Positions 55,113 to 64,000 of a DNA stretch of 64,000 bases are shown piece by piece. The notes beneath the pieces are model-generated. The model worked only from the letters and a program-made list of their open reading frames with translations. It was not told where the DNA came from and ran no database searches. The DNA lies in NCBI RefSeq assembly GCF_034932065.1, contig NZ_JAYGHP010000008.1, positions 62,001 through 126,000 of the forward strand, read 5' to 3'. This stretch comes from Crocosphaera sp. UHCC 0190. GTDB lineage: Bacteria > Cyanobacteriota > Cyanobacteriia > Cyanobacteriales > Microcystaceae. Made by a program: the position numbers and the translations under genes. How positions within the stretch are numbered: the first letter of the stretch is position 1; every line of letters starts with the position of its first letter.

Positions 55113-55147
55113 TTTGAGGGGGTTTTGCTTAAAAACTCCCCCTCAAA
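55113..55147 (+). terminator. Hairpin after the ComEA-like gene
   Basis: TTTGAGGGGG pairs with CCCCCTCAAA, with a loop containing TTTT/AAAA that can extend the stem. It follows the stop by 2 nt. The 3' side is AAACTACA on the plus strand, so on that strand it lacks a T-run. Confidence 0.5.
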
Positions 55148-55185
55148 CTACACTAGATCAAGAGACAATGGGTGTTAAGTTCTGT

Positions 55186-55380
55186 TTAGGACTTAACCCC
55201 TTCACCGTGGGAAGGTGTTACAATTCCTTCAACTTGAACCGTTTGCCCTTGGGAATCGACCGCCGTAATCGCCCAACGTAGGGGTTCACCCCGTTTTTGC
55301 AGTTCCGCTTCAATGGCTTGTTGCAATTTTAGGGGCGTTTCTTGCAGGTCAATTTCTGCGGTAATAAAGTGGGTAGTCAT
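55186..55380 (-). CDS. Small conserved cyanobacterial protein, unknown
   Basis: 64 residues. FITAEIDLQETPLKLQQAIE and QKRGEPLRWAITAVDSQGQT are typical of a small beta-alpha-beta conserved protein of cyanobacteria. There are no membrane helices. The 299-bp region 55381-55679 beyond it shows no gene. A direct repeat TTATACAA-N4-TTATACAA (55578-55597) lies about 90 nt before the sugar transferase. Confidence 0.6.
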   Translation of the reverse strand: MTTHFITAEIDLQETPLKLQQAIEAELQKRGEPLRWAITAVDSQGQTVQVEGIVTPSHGEGVKS

Positions 55381-55679
55381 TGTTAAAGATTCCTGATAAT
55401 TAGAAAAAAGGGTAGCTATTCTGAATTTTTGGGGTCAAAACATCTTCTATTAGTGTATCAGTTGCCTTGAAAGCTATCTGCCAGGGACAAACTAGACCAG
55501 TTTAAACAGTCTATTCAGACTTTATTAGAAAAATGGACAAGTCAAACTTGCTCATGATCTTTTGTTGTTTAAAGATCTTATACAAGAAGTTATACAAAAC
55601 TAACGTGAAAATATACATGATGGCAAACATCGTCCCGTTATCCTTGGATTAGGTAACTACAACTTTTAGAGATAAGACA

Positions 55680-56363
55680 ATGACTGCACATACCTGTTGG
55701 ACTCAAAAGTCCTATCCTAAATCCCTAATCCAAACCGAGTCTGAGTTAAAATATCTCCATCCCTCTGTCCATAACAAGCTCAAACGAGCCATAGATATCG
55801 TCGGTGCTTTATTGGGCCTAGGAATCACCAGCATTATTGCGATTCCCATTGCCCTCTCCATGGCGATCTCAGATCCTGGCCCTTTACTTTATAGTCAGAT
55901 TCGTTGCGGGTTACATGGTCGTCCCTTTCGGATTTGGAAATTTCGCTCTATGGTAGTCGGTGCCGATAAGCTCAAACATTTAGTCAAAAATGAAGCGAAC
56001 GGACATATTTTTAAAAATACTAATGATCCCCGCATTACCCGTTTAGGGGCCTTTCTTCGTCGTACCAGCTTAGATGAGTTTCCCCAATTTTGGAATGTGT
56101 TGATGGGAGACATGAGTTTAGTGGGAACCCGTCCACCCACAGTTGACGAAGTAGAAAACTATGAAACTCACCACTGGGAACGCCTCAACGTTAGACCCGG
56201 AATTACAGGAGAATGGCAAGTTAATGGCCGTTCCGCCATTAAAGACTTTGATGCCATCGTTGAGATGGATGTGAATTATCAACGGAAATGGTCTTTGGGC
56301 TATGACTTGGGGTTAATCCTCAAAACCTTGCAAGTGGTTTTCGACAAAAGTGGTGCTTGCTAA
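55680..56363 (+). CDS. Bacterial sugar transferase (undecaprenyl-phosphate phosphoglycosyl transferase)
   Basis: 227 residues. A single N-terminal membrane helix (about 42-64, ALLGLGITSIIAIPIALSMA) is followed by the catalytic domain: GRPFRIWKFRSMVVGADK, FLRRTSLDEFPQFWNVLMGD (the Asp-Glu dyad), SLVGTRPPTVDEVENYE and RPGITGEWQVNGRS. This is the short monotopic PglC/WcaJ-C-like type that starts exopolysaccharide repeat units on undecaprenyl phosphate at the inner membrane. The next gene downstream is a TagA-type transferase, which suits a small polysaccharide locus. Confidence 0.9.
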   Translation: MTAHTCWTQKSYPKSLIQTESELKYLHPSVHNKLKRAIDIVGALLGLGITSIIAIPIALSMAISDPGPLLYSQIRCGLHGRPFRIWKFRSMVVGADKLKHLVKNEANGHIFKNTNDPRITRLGAFLRRTSLDEFPQFWNVLMGDMSLVGTRPPTVDEVENYETHHWERLNVRPGITGEWQVNGRSAIKDFDAIVEMDVNYQRKWSLGYDLGLILKTLQVVFDKSGAC

Positions 56364-56538
56364 GTCAACAGGGTTTTAGCTTGGAGTTTATCCTGCTCAG
56401 GTTATCTCCGTCACGTTTTGTATGACTTAATTTTTCATAAAAGTTATACGTAATTTGTAGACAAAGCTAACAGGAACTTATATATCCGAATCGGATCACA
56501 AATAGAGTAGGCAAAAAACTTACATTCACTCAATTCCT

Positions 56539-57336
56539 ATGAAGACAGTTAAAATTCTCGATGTCGCTATCCATAACCTATCGACTCAAGAGCTTCTCGC
56601 TAACCTCAACAGTCAAGGGGGGGTCGTTGTAACACCTAATGTTGATCATTTAATGAAATTACGCAAAGATCCTGAGCTTCGTCAAGTTTATCAGCAGTCT
56701 GATTATCGGATTTGTGATAGTAAAATTATTCAATTTGCTTCTCGATTTTTAGGCACGCCAATTCGGGAAAAAATTTCTGGTTCAGATTTGTTTCCCGCTT
56801 TCTATGAATACAATAAAGACAACGAAGAGATCAAAATATTTTTGTTGGGAGCTAAGCCAGGAATTGCTCAGCAAGCGCAAGAGAAGATTAATGAAAAAGT
56901 AGGAAGAAATATTATTGTTGACTGTTATTCCCCTGAATTTGGCTTTGAACAAGATGAGGAAGAATGTCAGAAAATTATTGCCCGGATTCAAGGTTCAGGA
57001 GCCACTGTCCTAGCGGTGGGCTTAGGTGCGCCTAAACAGGAAAAATGGATCAACCGCTATAAAAAACAATTGTCAAATATTAAGACATTTTTGGCTATTG
57101 GGGCTACTATTGACTTCGAGGCTGGATATAAACCCCGTTCTCCTAAATGGATGAGCGAAGCGGGACTAGAATGGTTATATCGTCTACTCTCTGAACCTCA
57201 GCGTCTTTGGAAGCGTTATTTAATTGAAAGTATGCCATTTTTTGGCTTGGTTTTTCAGCAAAAAATCAAGATGATGACGACTACTCGAATGGAGTCACAA
57301 TCAAAAATCAAAACCGAAAAAAAACCCTCTTTTTAA
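56539..57336 (+). CDS. WecG/TagA/CpsF-family glycosyltransferase
   Basis: 265 residues. GT26 signatures: VVVTPNVDHLMKLRKDPELR, YRICDSKIIQFASRFLG, GSDLFPAFYEYN, FLLGAKPGIAQQAQEKI and VGLGAPKQEKWINRY. Adds a (N-acetyl)mannosaminyl or glucosyl residue to the lipid-linked sugar made by the initiating transferase upstream. Peripheral membrane protein. A perfect inverted repeat ATCCGA-A-TCGGAT (56484-56496) lies about 45 nt upstream of the start and may be a regulatory site. The 3' end is 12 nt from the coaE stop on the other strand. Confidence 0.9.
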   Translation: MKTVKILDVAIHNLSTQELLANLNSQGGVVVTPNVDHLMKLRKDPELRQVYQQSDYRICDSKIIQFASRFLGTPIREKISGSDLFPAFYEYNKDNEEIKIFLLGAKPGIAQQAQEKINEKVGRNIIVDCYSPEFGFEQDEEECQKIIARIQGSGATVLAVGLGAPKQEKWINRYKKQLSNIKTFLAIGATIDFEAGYKPRSPKWMSEAGLEWLYRLLSEPQRLWKRYLIESMPFFGLVFQQKIKMMTTTRMESQSKIKTEKKPSF

Positions 57337-57348
57337 TGTTTGCAGAGT

Positions 57349-57939
57349 TCAAGTTAACCCTTTATCAATCTGCTGATAGAGATGAGCTAAGGTTGAAGAG
57401 TTATCCAAAATAACATCAGCCATCTTCACCTTTTCTTCTAGGGATACTTGACTGTTAATACGGGCGATCGCTTGATCTTGAGTGAGATGATTTCTTTCTA
57501 TCAATCTTCTTAGTTGTTGCTCAAGTGAACAATAAACAACCCAAATTTCTGTTACTAAGTAAGTCAATTTTGATTCAAATAATAAGGGAATATCTAAAAC
57601 AATAATGGGCGCATCGGATTGCTCAATTTCGTCTTTAAATCGTTTTCTTACATAGGGATGAATTTGATTTTCTAACCATTGCTTTTCTCCCAAGTCATTA
57701 AAAATAATTTCTCCTAACTTTTGACGATTTAATTCCCCATTTTCTAAACAAATTATCTCCCCATATCGCTCAATAATTGCTTTAAGTATTGGAGAATTGA
57801 GTTTAACCGCTTCTCTGGCATAAATATCAGCATCAAAAACCGGTAAATGATGACTATCAACTAAATAGCGGGATACGGTTGTTTTTCCTGTCGCAATACC
57901 ACCCGTTAACCCAATCAGCCTTTTTGAGTTTTTTTCCAT
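57349..57939 (-). CDS. coaE: Dephospho-CoA kinase
   Basis: Final step of coenzyme A synthesis, phosphorylating the ribose 3'-OH of dephospho-CoA. 196 residues, standard length. P-loop LIGLTGGIATGKTTVSRY, the adjacent DADIYAREAV motif and IIVLDIPLLFESKL are all seen. Cytosolic. It is convergent with the TagA-type gene and divergent from the zinc-ribbon gene at 58045. Confidence 0.95.
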   Translation of the reverse strand: MEKNSKRLIGLTGGIATGKTTVSRYLVDSHHLPVFDADIYAREAVKLNSPILKAIIERYGEIICLENGELNRQKLGEIIFNDLGEKQWLENQIHPYVRKRFKDEIEQSDAPIIVLDIPLLFESKLTYLVTEIWVVYCSLEQQLRRLIERNHLTQDQAIARINSQVSLEEKVKMADVILDNSSTLAHLYQQIDKGLT

Positions 57940-58044
57940 ATCAGCGAAGTCAAAAAAAATCTGATGACCATTTTAAGCAAAATTGAAGAGACTTGATAAA
58001 ACTTAGCTACCCTAGAAGAAGTAAGTTAGTGATAAAACAATCCA

Positions 58045-58440
58045 ATGAAGATGTTAATATGTCCCAAATGCGAGGGAGAACTTCAGACAATTATCTATGA
58101 AAATATAGAAGTTGATCGCTGTTGTCAATGTGCAGGGATTTGGTTTGACTCATCAGAAGCTGAAGAATTAAAGCGTCGTAAGGGTTCCGAAAGTATTGAT
58201 ATTGGTAAACTTAACTGGGAAAATCATCAAGAAGCGTTAGACGCTCAAATTCCTTGTCCTCGCTGTGAAATTTCTATGATCAAAATGCTTGATCTCGATA
58301 AACACCCGATTTGGTATGAAACCTGCGCTCAATGTCGAGGAATATGGTTTGATTCTGGAGAATTTAAGAAATTTAAAGACAATTTCTCGAAGCAAGGGCT
58401 ACTATCTAAAGCCATAAAAATCTTTCGCCTGAAAAAATAG
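58045..58440 (+). CDS. Double zinc-ribbon (TFIIB-type) protein
   Basis: 131 residues. Two tandem zf-TFIIB ribbons: CPKCEGELQT with CCQCAGIWFDSSEAEEL, then CPRCEISMIKM with CAQCRGIWFDSGEFKKF. The repeat of xGIWFDSxE in each half suggests internal duplication. A short basic tail follows (KAIKIFRLKK). Members are small cytosolic proteins of unknown function. Confidence 0.85.
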   Translation: MKMLICPKCEGELQTIIYENIEVDRCCQCAGIWFDSSEAEELKRRKGSESIDIGKLNWENHQEALDAQIPCPRCEISMIKMLDLDKHPIWYETCAQCRGIWFDSGEFKKFKDNFSKQGLLSKAIKIFRLKK

Positions 58441-58444
58441 ATCA

Positions 58445-58482
58445 AAGGCGATACTTAATAATACATTTATCAAGCATCGCCT
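58445..58482. terminator. Long-loop hairpin after the zinc-ribbon gene
   Basis: AAGGCGATACTT pairs with AAGCATCGCCTT (11 of 12), loop of about 14 nt, followed by AGTTT. 5 nt after the stop. Confidence 0.5.
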
Positions 58483-58547
58483 TAGTTTACCAATAATTAA
58501 GTTTTACTCTTGTCACTAAATCCTCTAACTCCCTGACAACACAAACC

Positions 58548-59147
58548 TTACCACAAACCAGGTACGGGTTCAGGAGTGGGAGCAGGGGTGATTACAGCCG
58601 TGCTAGGCCGTAAAGGAGGTAAACTCACGTCAGGACGATCCCAGTCGAGGGCTGTCCGTTCAACTAAGGCAACTTCCCGTAGATCTAGACGAGAAACCCA
58701 CTGTGGCATAGCATAGGCTTGATAAACTTCTAGGTCTTGCTTCTTATCGCTAATAATGACCCATTTGCCATCTACTTCCTTCATGATGACATCAGCACCA
58801 GCCACTAAAGTTGGCCATTGACCAGGCATCCGAGTGCTTACCTTGTAAACATCCCGTTCACCTGTGGTGAAACCAACATCATAGGTCATGGTGATGTGAG
58901 AGGGAGAAATGATTTGCACTTGGGCAACATCTCCCGTAACACCACGAATCCGACCAATGGCATAGTCTTCAAATTTGAATTTTAACCAATCTGCCCGATA
59001 AACTTCGATGGGATCTTCTACTACGTGGCCCCGTAACTGAGCAACGAGTACCTCACCGTTGGCGGGTTCTGCTTGAGCGGGGGCAATGGCGGACAAGGAC
59101 AAGCCGAGGGCTAATCCAGCTAATATGTGTGAGTGCTTAATAAACAC
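58548..59147 (-). CDS. Secreted protein of unknown function
   Basis: 199 residues from a GTG start at 59147 with GAGG about 6 nt upstream. Signal peptide of about 26 residues (LGLSLSAIAPAQA|EPANG). The mature part has several beta-like segments (KFKFEDYAIGRIRGVTGDVA, QVQIISPSHITMTYDVG), an SH3-like look, and a Pro-rich C terminus (ITPAPTPEPVPG). Conserved in cyanobacteria by appearance. The family was not named. Probably periplasmic. Confidence 0.65.
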   Translation of the reverse strand: MFIKHSHILAGLALGLSLSAIAPAQAEPANGEVLVAQLRGHVVEDPIEVYRADWLKFKFEDYAIGRIRGVTGDVAQVQIISPSHITMTYDVGFTTGERDVYKVSTRMPGQWPTLVAGADVIMKEVDGKWVIISDKKQDLEVYQAYAMPQWVSRLDLREVALVERTALDWDRPDVSLPPLRPSTAVITPAPTPEPVPGLW

Positions 59148-59280
59148 GATAACCTCACTCCAACCTATTTGGGTAAATTATCCTTTGACACCTTTAAGGA
59201 TAGTTTAGTTCCCAAGCAGACCCTGGGAAATTTAACCATAGCTTTATAAGTGTTAAGCTGATTGAGAAAAGCAGTTAAAT

Positions 59281-60681
59281 TTACGGATTGAGTTGGTTTT
59301 TTAGGCTTTCAAAACCTTTGGTAATGGATTGGCTTAGGTTGTTGAACCATTGAGGGCGTTGTGAAGGGGGAGGGGTTTCCTGTTCAACCCTTGTGGATAA
59401 AGGGGTTGACGTTTCCTCTGCAAGTTCAGAAACTTCATTAGAGTTAGAATCTAGGGTGGTTTCTGTCTCTGGTTCAGGGGAAGAAACCGTCTCAGATGCC
59501 TCTGTTTCTAAGGTTTCTACTGCTTTAGGGGTCGTCTCTTCTGTTACTGGGGAGGAGGTTTCCTCTAAGACTTCTTCTGTTACAGGTAACGGTGTGGGGT
59601 CTGCTTGCGATGGTAAAGAGGCTTCAGCCGCTTCTTGGGGGGTTTCTTCAACCCTAGAACTAACCTCTTCTTCAGGTTGTTCTAGGGTTGATGAGTCTTC
59701 CGTTAACTTTTCCTCTATTGTCGGTTCAAGAAGCAGGGTATTACGATAGTTGGGATCGACTAAAGCGCGGGCTACCTCAAGGGAGAGTTCCCCACGAACC
59801 AGTTTAGAGAGGGTATCTTGGCCATTGGGTTCATAGCTAATCAGCCGCACGGTATTATTAAAGGCGTTATTGATTTCCTGTCCTTGTTCATCCAAGAATT
59901 CTAACTGTATCCAGTTTTTTCCAGTTTTAAACCCCTTGAGATAAATCGGTTGCCAGGTATCCAGGAGAAAACTTTCCCCATTAATAGTGGCTTTAATTCG
60001 CCAGTCTACAATGTCATCATCAGGATTATTTTGGGCGACAAAATGCAGGGGGGCATTGGTTAAATAAAAATCTAACATGATCGGTTCTGCCCCATAATTC
60101 CCTTGAGGGCGACTATAGGTGAGTAAGGGAAGGGCAGATTTCGGGGCGTTATCTTCTGTCTCCGTGAAAATATGAAAGGTGGTTTGTGCATAAGCCCCTT
60201 CATTTTTAAAACTTTCGTGCCAAGGACGAGAGGCAAACACTCGTATTGTATGGGTTCCTGGGGTTAATTCTTTTAAAATAATTGGTTCATCAACGTTATA
60301 AACCGCTTGGTAGGGTTCATTATCAATAAAGAGGTGAAGATGGGGCCCCATCCCTAATTCTGCATTTTTAAATAAGGGATAGTCTTTGACTTGTAATTGC
60401 ACAGAAACTGTCGTTTCTGAGAACATTTGACTGGGTTTTGGGCTAATAATGCTAACCTGGGGATTATATTGGGCGAGGACTTGACCGAGTTCTTGCATAA
60501 CGGCTGGAGGGGCAACTTCTGAGAGTTGTCCGGTTTTAACAGGGGTCGGGGCCGGTTCTGTCATGGGGGAAGCCCCTTCTAGGCGATCGCTACAACTCAT
60601 TAACCCCCAACTGAGGCAACATAACAGCAAAGAACCGGAAAGGAATTTTATCAATGGCGAACGCAGCTTAAACCCAAACAC
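59281..60681 (-). CDS. Lipoprotein with acidic Thr/Ser/Glu/Pro-rich tail
   Basis: 466 residues from a GTG start at 60681 with AAGGAG about 10 nt upstream. A lipobox LSWGLMSC places Cys30 as the lipid anchor. Residues 45-300 are folded and beta-rich, with a carbohydrate-like segment HLFIDNEPYQAVYNVDE and PGTHTIRVFASRPWHESF repeated in character with VDWRIKATINGESFLLDTW. Residues 320-440 are a low-complexity EETPQEAAEASL-type linker, possibly spanning the wall. The C-terminal helix (QWFNNLSQSITKGFESLKNQ) is amphipathic. Conserved cyanobacterial protein, role unknown. Confidence 0.6.
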   Translation of the reverse strand: MFGFKLRSPLIKFLSGSLLLCCLSWGLMSCSDRLEGASPMTEPAPTPVKTGQLSEVAPPAVMQELGQVLAQYNPQVSIISPKPSQMFSETTVSVQLQVKDYPLFKNAELGMGPHLHLFIDNEPYQAVYNVDEPIILKELTPGTHTIRVFASRPWHESFKNEGAYAQTTFHIFTETEDNAPKSALPLLTYSRPQGNYGAEPIMLDFYLTNAPLHFVAQNNPDDDIVDWRIKATINGESFLLDTWQPIYLKGFKTGKNWIQLEFLDEQGQEINNAFNNTVRLISYEPNGQDTLSKLVRGELSLEVARALVDPNYRNTLLLEPTIEEKLTEDSSTLEQPEEEVSSRVEETPQEAAEASLPSQADPTPLPVTEEVLEETSSPVTEETTPKAVETLETEASETVSSPEPETETTLDSNSNEVSELAEETSTPLSTRVEQETPPPSQRPQWFNNLSQSITKGFESLKNQLNP

Positions 60682-60752
60682 TTGTTGTTCTCCTTATCTT
60701 CTAGCCTTCAATCTTTGACTATATCAGTTATGGGTTGACATCCTCACACTCC

Positions 60753-62531
60753 CTAAGACAATAACTTTATTGCCTCCTCCGGGGGTAGAGGTCGATTAAA
60801 AAAGTAGCCTTGACCTAAGTCACAGTCAAGCGATCGCAAATAGTCCAGTTGTGCTTGGGTTTCGATGCCTTCAGCGACCACATCCATGTTTAAATTGTGA
60901 GCGAGGGTAATAATTGATTGAATAATTTCTAATTTTTCTTCGGGTTTCCCAATACAGTTAACAAAAGATCGGTCAATTTTCAGGGTATCAACGGGGAAGC
61001 GATGAAGATAACTCAAAGAAGAATAACCCGTACCAAAATCATCAAGACAAATATCAATACTGCGTTTTTTTAATTCTGTCAGCAAATGGGTGGCAATGGT
61101 TGTATTTTCCATTAACAAACTTTCTGTAATTTCTACTTTTAAATTTTTGGGAGTGAGTCTAGTTTTTGCGATGGTTTCATCAATTTGTTGAATAATTTCT
61201 GCATTTTTTAATTGTTGACTGGATAAATTCACCCCTACCTTTAGGACGGTTGCTTGAGGAAATTGTGTTTGCCAGTCTTGAATTTGACAACAAACTTGAT
61301 CAAGAACTATTTGACCAATGGGAATAATTAAGCCTGTTTCTTCGGCCACAGGAATAAACTCAACTGGAGAAATAAAACCTTTGTCGGGGTGTTGCCAACG
61401 AATTAAAGCTTCAAAACCTACCAATTTAGGGGGATTTAATGTCATAATAGGTTGATAATAGACCTGAAATTCTTGTCTCTCAATTGCCTGTCGTAAATCC
61501 GTTTCTAAGTCTAGTAATTTGAGAGCTTGGAGGTGCATCTCTTGATTAAAAATCTCATAACGTCCTCGTCCCTGTTGTTTAGCGCGGGCCATGGCAATAT
61601 CAGCATCTCGCACAATTTCTTCCGCTGATTCATAGGTGGGAAGACTCAGGGCGAGGCCAATACTCGGACTGGTAAAGACGGTTCTTTCTTGTAGTTGAAA
61701 CTCAGATGTTAGGGCTTCTTTAACCTGTTGTGTGATGCGGAGGGCTTCATTAACATCATCAATGGGATCTAGCAAAATAGCGAATTCATCACCCCCTAAA
61801 CGGGCTACTGTATCAGCAGAGCTTACTAAGGTTTCGAGTTTACGACTAATGGCGATTAAAAGGCGATCGCCAACGGCATGACCATCACTTTCATTAATAA
61901 CTTTAAAGCGATCAAGATCTAATAATAAAACGGCAAATAAATAATTGTTTTCTTCTTGACCACGTTTCCGGGCCCGTTCTACCCGTTCTAAAAATAAGGA
62001 ACGATTGGGCAATTTTGTCAATTTATCATGAAGGGCATCATACAATAATTGTTCCTGGGCTTGTTCTAAATCTAAGGTACGTTCTTTAACTCTTTGTTCA
62101 AGTTCTAAATTTAACTGTTGGAGTTGATAACGGGCTGTTCTGAGGGCTAAATGCGTAGAAACTCTAGCTAAAACTTCTTCAAATTGAAAGGGTTTGGTAA
62201 TATAGTCTACGCCGCCGACTTGAAAGGCTTTAATTTTATCGGCAACATCTTGTAAAGCACTTAAAAAAATCACAGGAATCTGACAAGTTTCCGATCTTTT
62301 TTTCAGTTGTTGACATACCTCGTAACCATCCAAGTCGGGCATTTTAATATCTAATAAAATTAAGTCTGGGGGCATGGTTTGAGCGGCCATGATAGCCATT
62401 CCACCACTCATCACTGCCCGCACTTTATAACCTTGTTTCTCTAACATTGTTGATAAAATACGGAGATTTGCTTGTTTATCATCAACGATCAAAATATTAG
62501 CGGGAGAGGGTGAGTCTTGGGGGTTGCTCAT
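60753..62531 (-). CDS. Response regulator with GGDEF and EAL domains
   Basis: 592 residues. A receiver domain (about 12-130) has DD and D59-like PDLILLDIKMPDLDG and ITKPFQFEE. A GGDEF domain (about 165-325) has an intact ARLGGDEFAILLD, but the I-site RxxD position reads SSAD, so product inhibition is probably lost. The EAL domain (about 345-590) has GFEALIRWQHPDKGFISPVE, CLDDFGTGYSSLSYLHRFP, DTLKIDRSFV and VVAEGIETQ, all consistent with an active phosphodiesterase. It controls cyclic di-GMP. The receiver should be phosphorylated by the histidine kinase 62 nt upstream. Confidence 0.92.
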   Translation of the reverse strand: MSNPQDSPSPANILIVDDKQANLRILSTMLEKQGYKVRAVMSGGMAIMAAQTMPPDLILLDIKMPDLDGYEVCQQLKKRSETCQIPVIFLSALQDVADKIKAFQVGGVDYITKPFQFEEVLARVSTHLALRTARYQLQQLNLELEQRVKERTLDLEQAQEQLLYDALHDKLTKLPNRSLFLERVERARKRGQEENNYLFAVLLLDLDRFKVINESDGHAVGDRLLIAISRKLETLVSSADTVARLGGDEFAILLDPIDDVNEALRITQQVKEALTSEFQLQERTVFTSPSIGLALSLPTYESAEEIVRDADIAMARAKQQGRGRYEIFNQEMHLQALKLLDLETDLRQAIERQEFQVYYQPIMTLNPPKLVGFEALIRWQHPDKGFISPVEFIPVAEETGLIIPIGQIVLDQVCCQIQDWQTQFPQATVLKVGVNLSSQQLKNAEIIQQIDETIAKTRLTPKNLKVEITESLLMENTTIATHLLTELKKRSIDICLDDFGTGYSSLSYLHRFPVDTLKIDRSFVNCIGKPEEKLEIIQSIITLAHNLNMDVVAEGIETQAQLDYLRSLDCDLGQGYFFNRPLPPEEAIKLLS

Positions 62532-62593
62532 GAATTAAAGCTGATGCTTGCTAAGCGGTAAACTGCCGGGAAACTTGCTACAACGGTGATTGG

Positions 62594-64000
62594 TTAGTTG
62601 TTGGTGATTGATGAGTTACTGATCTCCATTATCTGATCAAAATGATAGTTCTGAACGAGATCAGCGATCGCTTGGGATAATATTCCTTGGTTGGGGGGAA
62701 TTTCCTCCAAGAGTTGCAAAACCAACTCCCTATCGGCTGCCGCGGCCCTTTGATGGAGTTGGTAACGCCAGACGGAAGGCATTGTCAACATTTGAGCTTT
62801 TAAGGTTTTAATGTGGTTTGATGGCGGCTTTTCTGGGGGTTTGCTTGATGTTAAGCAATTTTCATAAACGTAACAAATCCCTAAATGTTGAGCAATCTTT
62901 TCTAAAATTACTGATTCAGAAAGGGGTTTACTCAGAAAATCATCACAGCCGACAGCGAGAATTTCATCTCGTTCCTCAGCAAAAACACTGGCAGTGAGGG
63001 CAATAATTTTGGTGGTTTGTTGTCCGCCTTGTTCCATTTTAGCCTTAATTTGTCGGGTTGCTTCATAACCGTCCATGATGGGCATTTGTAAATCCATGCA
63101 AATTAAATGAGGATGCCAACTTTCCCAAAGTTTAACCCCTTCTTCTCCGTTGCTGGCTTCTCGGACTTCAAAACCAAGGGGTTGTAGGAAATTCAATAAT
63201 ACTTGTCGATTGCTGCGAAGATCTTCAATAATTAAAATGCGATAAGGGGTTTGATTGGGGGCTAACCCTTTGACTTTTCCTTTGGAGAGCAAACCGTAAC
63301 ATTCATTCTTCGCAGCTATTTCTACGGGTAAATTAAAATGAAAAATGCTGCCACCTTGGAGGGGACAACTTACCCTTAATTGACTGCCCATTAAATTGAC
63401 AAAATGATGACTAATGGCTAACCCCAACCCAGTTCCTTCTTGACTTTTACGTCCTAATTCTGTTTGGAAAAATGGGTTAAATAAATTGGGTGCTTCTTCA
63501 ACATTAATCCCTGGCCCCGTGTCTTCTATTTCAAAAAGAATATGGGAATTTGTTTCTGATTCTAAGGTATTTTCTGCAATTTTTTGGACTCTTAAAATGA
63601 CTTGCCCTTGGTCAGTGAATTTAATAGCATTGCTGAGTAAATTAATGATAATTTGTCGTAATTTTCCTTGATCGGTAATAATTTGTTGGGGAACAGTTAG
63701 TCCAATTTCTACCAATAATTCTAAACCTTTGGCTTGAGCTTTTAATTGAAACAGTTGGACTAAAGTTTGCACCAGATGATGAATATTTACATTATTTACA
63801 TGGATAGTAATTTTTCCAGCTTCAATCTTTGCCATATCTAATATATCTCGAATTAAGCTTAATAAATGCTCTCCACTTTGGTTAATAATGGCGAGATATT
63901 CTTGTTGTTCAGAAGTCAAATTTGAATCATTACTAAGCAGTTGAGTGAACCCTAAAATAGCATTGAGAGGTGTTCGTAATTCATGACTCATGTGGGCTAA
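62594..64000 (-). CDS. Hybrid sensor histidine kinase, 5' end beyond the window
   Basis: At least 465 residues shown, continuing past the window edge, so sensor domains are missing. Histidine box MSHELRTPLNAILGFTQLL, HATPase with IINLLSNAIKFTDQG (N box), IEDTGPGI (G1) and GTGLGLAIS (G2). A receiver follows at about 247-375 (ILIIEDLRSNRQVLLNFL, HLICMDLQMPIMDGYEATRQ, FLSKPLSE). A C-terminal ~90-residue helical tail (VWRYQLHQRAAAADRELVLQ) is typical of cyanobacterial hybrid kinases of this type. Upstream of the GGDEF-EAL gene by 62 nt, so they form a two-gene signalling unit. Confidence 0.92.
   Translation of the reverse strand, partial: LAHMSHELRTPLNAILGFTQLLSNDSNLTSEQQEYLAIINQSGEHLLSLIRDILDMAKIEAGKITIHVNNVNIHHLVQTLVQLFQLKAQAKGLELLVEIGLTVPQQIITDQGKLRQIIINLLSNAIKFTDQGQVILRVQKIAENTLESETNSHILFEIEDTGPGINVEEAPNLFNPFFQTELGRKSQEGTGLGLAISHHFVNLMGSQLRVSCPLQGGSIFHFNLPVEIAAKNECYGLLSKGKVKGLAPNQTPYRILIIEDLRSNRQVLLNFLQPLGFEVREASNGEEGVKLWESWHPHLICMDLQMPIMDGYEATRQIKAKMEQGGQQTTKIIALTASVFAEERDEILAVGCDDFLSKPLSESVILEKIAQHLGICYVYENCLTSSKPPEKPPSNHIKTLKAQMLTMPSVWRYQLHQRAAAADRELVLQLLEEIPPNQGILSQAIADLVQNYHFDQIMEISNSSITNN

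Noticed and set aside
55578-55597. TTATACAA direct repeat upstream of the sugar transferase
   Set aside because: Only two 8-bp copies in an AT-rich region; too short to call an operator or a CRISPR-like array. Noted in the neighbouring gene entry only.
59393-59749. Plus-strand 118-residue Ser/Val-rich ORF
   Set aside because: Shadow of the Thr/Ser/Glu/Pro-rich low-complexity tail of the lipoprotein on the minus strand.

Overview
The window is a 64 kb stretch of cyanobacterial chromosome. Four things point there: the eight-gene atp1-a-c-b'-b-delta-alpha-gamma ATP synthase operon; cyanobacteria-specific families (DUF1830, DUF4079, DUF2949, Tab2/Atab2, the high-light radical SAM protein, the lipid-A-disaccharide-synthase-related protein); many copies of the HIP1 octamer GCGATCGC, roughly one per 2 kb; and many short dispersed palindromes between genes. 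AT-rich codon use and the gene families suggest a unicellular relative of Cyanothece/Crocosphaera/Rippkaea/Microcystis. The genus cannot be fixed from sequence reading alone. There is no rRNA, CRISPR array, prophage or intact insertion sequence.

Layout. 0-5 kb: rlmN (3' end cut by the window edge), a small decayed region with an internally deleted four-helix-bundle gene between two inverted repeats, DUF4079 and DUF1830 proteins, a B12-binding radical SAM protein and tRNA-Thr(UGU). 5-12 kb: a NarL-type response regulator, a thioredoxin-like ferredoxin, a TPR lipoprotein, RlpA, the heme A pathway (ctaA-ctaB) and htpG. 12-17.5 kb: a 1649-residue polytopic membrane protein with a small secreted partner. 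17.6-24 kb: an LpxB-like protein, an ABC exporter, a PEP-CTERM protein whose 3' end runs into a MITE-like element, rimM and a Tab2 homologue. 24.5-26.3 kb: a translationally coupled DUF262 plus HEPN-nuclease pair, the best candidate for a little-described defence or toxin system. 26-32 kb: argG, DUF2949, an orphan TRAP binding protein, a secreted protein, ftsY, DUF29.

32-38 kb: the ATP synthase operon on the minus strand, with hairpins after the c-subunit gene and after atpA. 38.5-48 kb: a truncated PD-(D/E)XK restriction-endonuclease-like gene, malic enzyme, a VanY-type carboxypeptidase, a SWIM zinc-finger protein, a pentameric ligand-gated ion channel homologue, a squalene/phytoene synthase-family enzyme, a Kef-type antiporter and a GNAT acetyltransferase. 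48-64 kb: an MscS channel, a ferredoxin, lipB, the ribosome hibernation factor with a long leader, an adenosine/PfkB-type kinase, a cluster of small membrane proteins including a ComEA-like one, exopolysaccharide glycosyltransferases, coaE, secreted hypothetical proteins, and a GGDEF-EAL response regulator downstream of a hybrid histidine kinase that runs off the right edge.

Most genes are single housekeeping units. The clear operons are ctaA-ctaB, atp, DUF262-HEPN, the giant membrane protein with its partner, VanY-SWIM, and the histidine kinase-GGDEF/EAL pair. Function calls come from recognising families and motifs by eye. No database search was run.
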